Source of the DNA: Chara braunii
Taxonomy: Eukaryota; Streptophyta; Charophyceae; Charales; Characeae
Assembly: GCA_003427395.1 (NCBI GenBank)
Contig: BFEA01000084.1
Span: forward strand, 3,165,048-3,211,883
Reading direction: 5' to 3'
Length of the DNA stretch: 46,836 nt
This document shows positions 39,880-46,836 of the stretch, in pieces. Under the pieces are notes generated by a model. That model had not been told where the DNA came from. It did no database searches and worked only from the letters and a program-made list of their open reading frames with translations. The translations under genes and the position numbers were made by a program. The stretch's first letter is position 1. Each line of letters starts with the position of its first letter.

Positions 39880-40400
39880 CCAACTTCAGATGATTATATG
39901 CTGGGATGTGGACAGTGTGCCGCCATCTTCAGTTGACGACGATTATATGCTGGGATGTGGACAGTGTACCGCCAGCGTCGGTTGATGACGATTATATGCT
40001 GGGATGTGGACAGTGTGCCGCCAGCTTCAGTTGATGACGATTATATGCTGGGATGTGGACAGTGTGTCGCCAGCTTCAGTTGATGACGATTATATGCTGG
40101 GATGTAGACAGTGTGCCGCCGACTTCAGTTGATGACGATTATGAGCTGGGATGCAGACAGTGTTGCCGCCAACTACAGATGATGATGATTATTGGTTGGG
40201 ATGTGGTCAATGGGCCGCCAGCTATCGATGATTATGAGCTGGGATGTGGACAGTGTTACCGCCAGCTAAAGATGATGATGATTATTTGCATGGGACGTGA
40301 TCAGTGAGCCACCGACTATTGATGATGATTAAGAGTTGGGACGTGGCCAGTGAGCCACCAACTATCGATGATGATTATGTGCTGGGACGTGGCCCGTGTG
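39880..40400. repeat. about ten ~49-bp tandem repeats
   Basis: The unit GATTATATGCTGGGATGTGG plus ACAGTGTGCCGCCAGC and TTCAGTTGATGAC repeats. It is regular at 39930-40135 and increasingly diverged on both sides. It lies directly downstream of the integrase and may belong to the 3' untranslated/LTR part of the gypsy element. Confidence 0.9.
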
Positions 40401-40420
40401 CCTCCAGCAGCAACCGACAG

Positions 40421-42000
40421 TCGGCTGCTATAATTATGGTATGATTTCGGATGCCGGAGCTGGATACGAGCAGCCTATGATGGTTCGGCTCATTGGTGGA
40501 CTTCTGTGTCTGCCGGGCCTAGATTGGCTCCAGTTTTGCATGTATGTGACTTAAACTTTTAAAATTTCAGTTCATTGCATTGTAGCTGGCTTGTCATGTG
40601 TCAGTCCTGGGACATGCCTGGGGGATTGGGAGCCAGTTTACGAGATTTTAGTTCTTGCCTCTTATTGTATTTTATTTAATCTGAATGACATTTATGAAAT
40701 GAATGGTTGTGGGATAAAGTACAATTTGTTTTCTTCCTCTTATAAGTCAGCGCTCAGTTGATGGGGCAACCTTCTAGTACGATTGCGTAAGGAGGATTGT
40801 CTAGCATCATCTGGCACAAATTGATTAGCTATCTCTGAAGGACGGTGGCATTTGGCCTAGTGAAGTGTTCCCTTGGCAAGGGACTCAGCATCGCCTAGAT
40901 GGGGTTCCTCTCCAGACGGGCCTTCGCGGCTAAACGCTACCAAACTCTAAAGGGATAGGTAATCAGTCATGTGTCATAATCGATGGAGTGATTTGTCCGA
41001 TCATGTGATCGGGCAAAGATCACTTAGCATCTCAGCGGATTGATGCTCGCTGCATTCTTCATGCTGGAAGGAGTGTTCCCACTGCAGCCGTCGGGCTCTC
41101 GCAACGGTTCCCCGGCGAGAGTCTATCCACAGTGGCGTCCCCTGCGGTGTTAGCACTTGCGTCCTTCATGAAGAGGCGGAAAGTTTTTTGACTGCGCCTC
41201 TTGAGCAAGAGATGATTCCCTGAAGCAGGTTCTCACAAGGTCCAGAGGCTAGCTGGGTCAGCGGGGTGTCTGAGTCATAGTGGCAGATAACTCCGGACCC
41301 TAGGGTGGCTAGCCGTTCCTCAGGTCATCGTATGGTGATCTGGTCCGCCTGCTAGAAAAGAAGGAGGGATCCTGAGCCTCTCCCAATCTAAATCCGACAT
41401 TTGGCTGATCAAGGTGGTGGACTTTTACTATCACTCTGATCGGGATGTCTCTCGGGAGCAGTGTCTCCAGGGGCATTCCCTTGGTGCCGAGCCAAGCCAG
41501 GTATCCACAGCCCAGCTGGCAACATGGCCATTATGGTCTCCTAGCCCACTGTTGCAAAGCTTAATTGTGGACTCGCTCTGACTCACCAGCAATGTCTGGT
41601 TGGGTGTTGGCTGGCTCCCCGCACAGTAGCAAGAGCCGGCCGTTAGAAAGAAGTCGAGCGAGTAGACGAAGGTTCTGAAGTCGACTAAAGAGTTTCCGCG
41701 CCATGGGTCTACGCTCATCGGAGTGCGGGCTTCATGAAGGTATGTGCGGCTCCCCGTGAGCTGTTCTGAGAAAAGGCTCAGAGGGTGGTCGGACCGCCAT
41801 GACTGGGAATCAGGACTGACTTTGCTCTGCCTGCCGGGTTGGGTCAGCGGAGGAGCCCACCAGGGCGAGCGGGGGCACTCTCGAAAGGCCGAAAGGTAAG
41901 ACTCTGAGAGTGAGTGAGGGAGGGGTGTCGGCAAGGGTCTTTAGGAGAGATCCTTATTTTTCTCGTCTTTCTTTTGAGGCATGACTTGACATCTGTTTTT
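40421..42000. other. no gene recognised
   Basis: Mixed sequence with no credible coding frame. The 167-codon minus-strand frame at 41431-41934 is Ser/Pro/Arg-rich with no motif. A GGGGGATTGGG purine stretch at 40621-40631 could be a polypurine tract, but no matching LTR was found upstream of gag. Confidence 0.4.
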
Positions 42001-42002
42001 CA

Positions 42003-42163
42003 GGTACCCTACAGCCAGCCGAAGACAACGAGGTTTGGTATGACCCGACAGTAAGCGGCACGGAGCCGGAAGACGAAGACAACGGGGTTTGGTATGACCC
42101 TTCAGTGAGCGGCACAGAGCCGACGGACAGAGAGAAAGGGGTTTGGTATGTTCACCCCTTATG
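42003..42163 (+). other. short peptide-repeat frame (GVWYDP type)
   Basis: After a good acceptor (CATCTGTTTTTCAG), the frame reads LQPAEDNEVWYDPTVSG, TEPEDEDNGVWYDPSVSG and TEPTDREKGVWYV before a stop at about 42161. This makes three tandem copies of an acidic ~19-residue unit. The underlying DNA repeat is 57-60 bp. It may be a gene exon or merely a translated minisatellite. Confidence 0.35.
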
Positions 42164-42635
42164 AGGCAGTCGTCGGTCTGGATGACCTGGATGATCCTGG
42201 ATGCGATGATTGGTCCCATATCCGCCCGTGGCTGAGATATCGATGAGGATTATGCTGTACTGATGGACAGTATGGATGAGATGGACTGATCTAGTGATGA
42301 TGAGACGTGCAGGCCAGGATTGAGACTTGGATTGCTAGACCAGACCTAGTGATGGGGTCAGGTCTAAGATTGAGGACCGATCATGATGATGCATGAGGCC
42401 AAACCTAATGAAAGGTTTGACGTGAGATTGAGGTTGATTCAGTGATGCAAGGGAACAGGATTGTTAGTATGATTGGGCTGCATGAGCAGTTATGATACTT
42501 GCGTGCGGTGACTACACCACGCAATTCTGATAAGGTTAATTCCTTCTTGATTTTTTTGGTGGCTTGGACCAGTGGTCCATGCCTTATTGAATGAGCACTC
42601 AAGACCTAGCGGGCCGGGCACCCTGATGATTGAGG

Positions 42636-42822
42636 ATATAGTCTATATGATACCCCTGTATATCAAATAGCATACAAGGCCGCATAGCTCGAGTTGGCAT
42701 ATGAAGAACAACGCAAGTATGAGGCACANATATAGTCTATATGATACCCCTGTATATCAAATAGCATACAAGGCCGCATAGCTCGAGTTGGCATATGAAG
42801 AACAACGCAAGTATGAGGCACA
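42636..42822. repeat. 93-bp exact duplication around a single N (assembly join)
   Basis: 42636-42728 and 42730-42822 are identical, separated by the N at 42729. Overlapping contig ends left unmerged explain this best. Confidence 0.9.
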
Positions 42823-43860
42823 AGTGATGGTTGGGCGGCGCAGCCTGGTGGGCGATGGGCGGTTCTGGTGCGCGTGGCAACGGCAGTGGCGCAAGGCGAG
42901 GCGGCTGTGGCAAGACGGTGAGCTGGCGAGGAGAGGATTGAGTAGAGGAAGAAGGGTGGTAAGGTGAAGGGTATGATGGAGAGGGTGGATCGAAACGTGG
43001 AGGCGGAGAGCCGTAGCGCTGCTCGTATTTATATAGTACATCATAGACCTAGGCGACGGTGTGTGCTCGCGCCGGTCCTCTTAGCGATGTCGCAAGCGCG
43101 TTTCTCCCCATCTCACCTCCGCCTCCTCCTCTTCGGATCTCTCCCCTTCGTATGTCAGATCGATTAGTCGATCTGGCGCCTTCCCCTGTCGACCCCCTCT
43201 CCCACGTCCAGCGCCCGAGCCTCGCGTCTTTGGCGCCATGGCAAAACTGATTATCTGCGCAATGATAAGAGTTGCGCAACGATAAGCGTTGCGCGACGAT
43301 GAGCGCTAGTGCGATAAGAGCGCAAGCAAATCGAGAACGATGAAGGCAGCGGTAATAGCAAGATCGTAATAGCGCCGCGCACTCGACGATATGAGTTCGA
43401 GTGCGAATGGCGAGAATGAGTAAGCTATTAGGCCTTTATAGTGGCCTGAACCTGGCGAGGACGCCAGGAATGGGGTTTGGTATGGTTGTTGGAAGATGAT
43501 GCAGCGCAGCAACGGAAATTGACTTGTCGTGGTAAACTCCCGCACTGCGTCAAAATTGCGTTCGCAGTCATGGTCAAGCTGGACCCTAACGCATCGATTA
43601 GACTTCCCCTGGGCCAAAACCGAGGGAAAGACGGCGCAATAGTACGGTCCCCTGGAGACCTGATCTTCCTCGTTGGACTGGACCGACGCGACCGCAATGG
43701 GTCAATTAGTGGGTTCCAGTCCAAACGGCACTTGAAACAGACCAAGGGTTAGTGAGATAATTAAGATTGACCGGTTGGGACCGGACCGACACGACCTTGT
43801 AACCTGGCCAGGAAAGGAACAGCCCTAAGTAAGCCATATAGATGAACAGCCAGGCCCGAA
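42823..43860. other. no gene recognised
   Basis: GC-rich, with short pyrimidine runs near 43110-43200 and GCGCAACGATAAG-type short repeats near 43250-43310. Several frames of about 100 codons overlap in opposite directions without motifs. Confidence 0.4.
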
Positions 43861-43867
43861 TAATTAA

Positions 43868-44095
43868 AATAGGGTCATGTGCTATTTTTAGCACGGGACT
43901 GACTGTTCGTTTCCCAAAGTCGGGCCTGCACCAGTCCCGTTCTAAAAATAACTCAGCCCCACGCTATTTTGAGCGTGGGACTGACTATTCATCTACCGGG
44001 AACTGGGCCTGCGCCAGTCCCGTTCTAAAAATAGGACTGACTGTTCATATCCCGAAGTCGGGACTGCTGCTATTTTTAGCACAGGCCTGGTCTAG
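43868..44095. promoter_or_regulatory. direct and inverted repeats upstream of an LTR-like promoter
   Basis: GGGACTGACTGTTC or close variants recur about three times, alternating with CCAGTCCCGTTCTAAAAATA (twice) and GCTATTTTTAGCACGGG-type segments in both orientations. Placed about 60-290 bp upstream of a TATA box, this resembles an LTR U3 enhancer array (inference). Confidence 0.5.
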
Positions 44096-44156
44096 AGTTT
44101 GACCACAACCCCGACCATGGGACTGCAGCACAACCCCGATCTCTTGACCTCTCCAT

Positions 44157-44163
44157 TATAAAA
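44157..44163 (+). promoter_or_regulatory. TATA box (LTR-like)
   Basis: TATAAAA in CTCCATTATAAAAGAGAGGC. Downstream is a pyrimidine-rich leader (44390-44470). No coding frame follows within the window, consistent with an LTR whose element extends or is lost beyond the end. Confidence 0.45.
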
Positions 44164-44659
44164 GAGAGGCCACGTCACCCAAGAGCACAAATCAGTTCGG
44201 GACAGATCAACATACGTGGCGCACGCGGCTGGAGCACTTCAACCCTGACGGAACGGCAAGAGGCGGAGAGCATGAGTCAGAGATCAGCGACTTGCCAGCA
44301 AGAGTAAGAGAGGAGCACGGAGCAGGAGGCAAGAGAGTTGAGCGGAAGGCAAGCGAGGGAAGGGATAAGGAAAGGGGGGGGCAAGACTGGCCTCCCACTT
44401 TCCCTTTCTCATTCCTTTTCTTCTCTCTCCTCTCATCTTCCCTTTCACTCCCTCTTCTTCCCAACCGCCTCTATTACCCTTTCACTCACCCTCCGTGAGT
44501 TGTGTACGCCATATCTGATCTGAGAGCACTTGCCTGAACTTTGTATCTGAGGGTTGCGATCAAACTGTGTGTTTGGGCACACTTGAGGGTTGAAACCGAA
44601 CTGTGTCTGCGCACACTGTATTTAAGGGCAACTTTTGACTATGTCTGCGCAGCTGCATT

Positions 44660-45080
44660 AGGCATCGAGGAAACAAGCCGATTTTTGAGACTAACGCAGT
44701 CCCTCTGAGTAAACAAGCCGATTTTGAGACTGCCAGCGCAGTCCTTCTGAGTAAACAAGCTAATTTTTGAGACCAGCGCAGTCCCACTCAGTAAACAAGC
44801 CAAATTTGAGACTGTCAGCGCAGTCATACCGAGTATCAAGCCGATTTTAAGACTGCCAGCGCAGTCCCACTGAGTAAACAAGCCGAATTTGAGACTGCCA
44901 GCGCAGTCCTACCGAGTATCAAGCCGATTTTGAGACTGCTAGCGCAGCCATACCGAGTATCAAGCTGATTTTGAGACTGCCAGCACAGTCACGCTGAGTA
45001 ACAAGTTAATTTGGAGACTGCTAGCGTAGTCGCACGTAGTATCAAACCGATTCTGAGACCACCTGTGCAGCCATACCAAA
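44660..45080. repeat. about nine ~42-bp tandem repeats
   Basis: The unit AAACAAGCCGATTTTGAGAC plus TGCCAGCGCAGTC.. and CTGAGT repeats with drift (AGTATCAAGCCGATT variants alternate). It is the first block of the mosaic satellite region. Confidence 0.9.
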
Positions 45081-45179
45081 TATTAAGTCGATTCAGACTT
45101 TGTTTTGCGCAGTCACACAAGGCAGACCGCACGATCACATTGAGCATTTCGTTGTGCGCAGCATGCGCACTACACTTGA

Positions 45180-45430
45180 GAGCCATATCTGAACAGTGCG
45201 CTGTTCGCACCATGTTGTGCATTGTTCGCACCATGCTTTAGGGCCATATCTGAGGATCATATCTGAACAGTGCGCCGTTCGCACCATGCGGTGCGCTGTT
45301 CACACCATGCTTAGGGTCATATCTGAGGGCCATATCTGAACAGTGCGCCGTTCGCACCATGCTGTGCGCTGTTCGCACCATGCTTCAAGGCCATATCTGA
45401 GGGCCATATCTGAACAGTGCGCCGTTCGCA
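45180..45430. repeat. tandem repeats with CAGTGCGCNGTTCGCACCAT
   Basis: Units of roughly 40-70 bp combine GGCCATATCTGA with CAGTGCGCCGTTCGCACCAT. GTGCGC..GTTCGCAC gives imperfect palindromes within each unit. Confidence 0.85.
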
Positions 45431-46130
45431 CCATACTTGAGAGCCATTTCTGAATAGTGCTATTCGCAAAGGGCCATTTCTAAGTGGTGCTATTCGCAAG
45501 TGCTATTTCTGAACAATGTCATTTCTGAAGGGTCATTTCTAAGTAGAGCTATTCGCAAGTGCTATTCTGAACAGTGCTATTCGCAAAGAGCTATTTCTGA
45601 ATAGTGCTATTCGCAAGTACCATTTCTGAACAGTGCTATTCACAAAGAGCCATTTCTGAATAGTGTTATTCGCAAGTGCCATTTCTGAACAGTGCTATTC
45701 GCTAGGGGCCATTTCTGAGTGGTGTTATTCGCAAGTGTTATTTCTAAACAGTGCCATTTCTGAAGGGTCATTTCTGAGTAGAGTTATTCGCAAGTGTTAT
45801 TCTGAACAGTGCCATTTCTTAAGGGTCATTTTTGAATAGTGTTATTCACAAGTGACATTTTTTAACAGTGCTATTCACAAAGAGCCATTTCTGAATACTG
45901 TTATTCGCAAGTGCCATTTCTGAACAGTGCTATTCGCAAAGAGTCATTTCTGAATAGTGCTATTGGCAAGTGCTATTTCTGAACAGTGCCGTTTCGCAAG
46001 AGCTATTTTATGAACAGTGTCATTTCACAAGAGCCATTTCTGAGCATTGTGCTATTCATCAGGGCCATTTCTGAGCATTTTGCCATTACTGAGCATTGTG
46101 CTATTTGTTAGGACCATTTCTGAGCATTGT
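45430..46130. repeat. about 25 tandem repeats of ~28 bp
   Basis: The unit GCCATTTCTGAACAGTGCTA plus TTCGCAAA/GT repeats with point changes and a few longer variants. It clearly derives from the preceding block's CATATCTGAACAGTGCGC. Confidence 0.9.
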
Positions 46131-46340
46131 GCTATTTGCAACTGTGCGTTGTTGCGCACCGTGGTTGAGAACCATTTTTGCTATTTGCATCTGTGCGCAG
46201 TTGCGCACCGTGATTGAGAATCGTTTTGCTATTTCGCATCTGTGCGCGGTTGCACACTGTGATTGAAAACCATTTTGTTATTTGCAACTGTGCGCTGTTG
46301 CGCACCATGACTGAGGGGCATTTTCTGTTGTTCGTTGCGC
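46130..46340. repeat. four ~48-bp tandem repeats
   Basis: GCTATTTGCAACTGTGCGC, GTTGCGCACCGTGATTGAGA and ACCATTTT make the unit. It again shares ATTTGC..TGTGCGC with its neighbour block. Confidence 0.85.
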
Positions 46341-46519
46341 ATCATGAGTGATGATCATACATGACCAACTCCGAACCAGGGGTACTAGTGTTCGTTTCAA
46401 CTGAGTACTTAGTCTGCATTGATGGCAATAGTGGTCAGGCCCTAAGAGAAGGCCAAGTCTTGTGCACAGTAATCACTCCATCTCGTTACAAGCAGTAGTA
46501 TATTGGCCCCAAGCAAAGA

Positions 46520-46836
46520 TTGGATTTTCAATATTAAGTGTGCGCGCCCAGACCAGATATTATTTTTGAGTGCGCGTCCGCGCGCGCCCAAACCAGATAT
46601 TATTTTTAAGTGCGCGCCCGCGCGCGCCCAAACCATATATTATTTTTAAGTGCGATCCCGCACGCGCCCAAACCAGATATTATATTTAAGTGTGCGCTCA
46701 TGCTCGCCCAAGCTTGAGAGTACGCGCCCATGCGCGCCCAAGCTCGATATTGCTGTTAGAGTGCGCGCCCATGCGCGCCCAAGCTTGAGAGTGCACGCCC
46801 ATGCGCGCCCAAGCTCGATATTGTTGTTAGAGTGCG
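46520..46836. repeat. GCGCGCCCAA tandem repeats running off the window
   Basis: Units of about 40 bp alternate GTGCGCGCCC(G/A).GCGCGCCCAA with ACCAGATATTATTTTTAA or GCTCGATATTG.TGTTAGA. The array is cut by the window end, and its alternating purine-pyrimidine (GC)n stretches could adopt Z-DNA. Confidence 0.9.

Larger units (their letters stand above)
32826..40420 (+). mobile_element. Ty3/gypsy-type retrotransposon, decayed
   Basis: Plus-strand order: duplicated N-terminal module (32826-33958), gag with zinc knuckle, aspartic protease, reverse transcriptase, RNase H, integrase. RT before integrase defines Ty3/gypsy. No pair of LTRs could be matched within the window, so the ends are uncertain. 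The region downstream of the integrase carries a ~49-bp tandem array. Frameshifts occur near 33.95, 34.5 and 36.29 kb, and about ten internal stops are present. Confidence 0.85.

Noticed and set aside
39880-40400. CRISPR-like array appearance (also 45430-46130)
   Set aside because: The units are contiguous tandem copies without unique spacers, and the DNA is eukaryotic.
41431-41934. 167-codon minus-strand ORF
   Set aside because: Ser/Pro/Arg-rich without motif or context; no splice or start support.
32826-42600. Search for an LTR pair around the gypsy element
   Set aside because: No stretch upstream of gag matched anything downstream of integrase by eye, so I did not assign LTRs or a primer-binding site.

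Overview
The window is eukaryotic nuclear DNA made mostly of transposable elements and simple repeats. It has long CT/GA, GAT and TA runs, two decayed non-LTR retrotransposons, a Ty3/gypsy element, several small terminal-inverted-repeat (TIR) elements, and plausible GT..AG introns. No operons or bacterial genes are seen. The plant-like LINE ORF1 (DUF4283-like domain plus zinc knuckle), a relic matching plant-type U2 snRNA, and very repeat-rich intergenic DNA suggest a streptophyte. A charophyte alga such as Chara is my best guess (inference, not tested). Single Ns at 5195, 5370, 37221 and 42729 and a 276-base N run mark assembly joins.

Layout. 1-4.1 kb: simple repeats, an unrecognised ORF, tRNA-like sequences and a U2 snRNA relic inside an inverted repeat. 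4.1-11.2 kb: a minus-strand LINE (LINE-2) split by three insertions: a solo LTR (4526-5669), an element with CCGGAT-type subterminal motifs (6087-7759, holding two further TIR elements), and a TIR element (8135-9171, holding another). Removing each insertion with one target-site copy rejoins the LINE reading frame. 11.65-21.8 kb: a related minus-strand LINE (LINE-1), split by a 397-bp TIR element exactly at the endonuclease GDFN motif and by a 2.45-kb insertion inside the ORF1 DUF4283-like domain. 22-24.5 kb: no recognised gene, and a diverged ~320/430-bp direct duplication. 24.5-26.2 kb: plus-strand coding exons of an unrecognised protein with a BAH-like stretch, probably spliced over a 5.8-kb minisatellite-filled intron to an exon at 32,017. 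32.8-39.8 kb: a plus-strand Ty3/gypsy polyprotein (gag, protease, RT, RNase H, integrase) whose pol frame is kept apart from scattered stop codons and one artefactual duplication at an N. 39.9-46.8 kb: tandem repeats, one more N-flanked duplication, an LTR-like promoter at 44.16 kb, and a 2.1-kb mosaic of short satellites running off the end.

The genes are mostly relics and do not form a pathway. What the window does show is a legible order of insertion. The LINEs came first, the LTR and TIR elements landed in them, and further TIR elements landed in those. Four of the TIR elements, although their ends differ, share a conserved core of about 70 bp.
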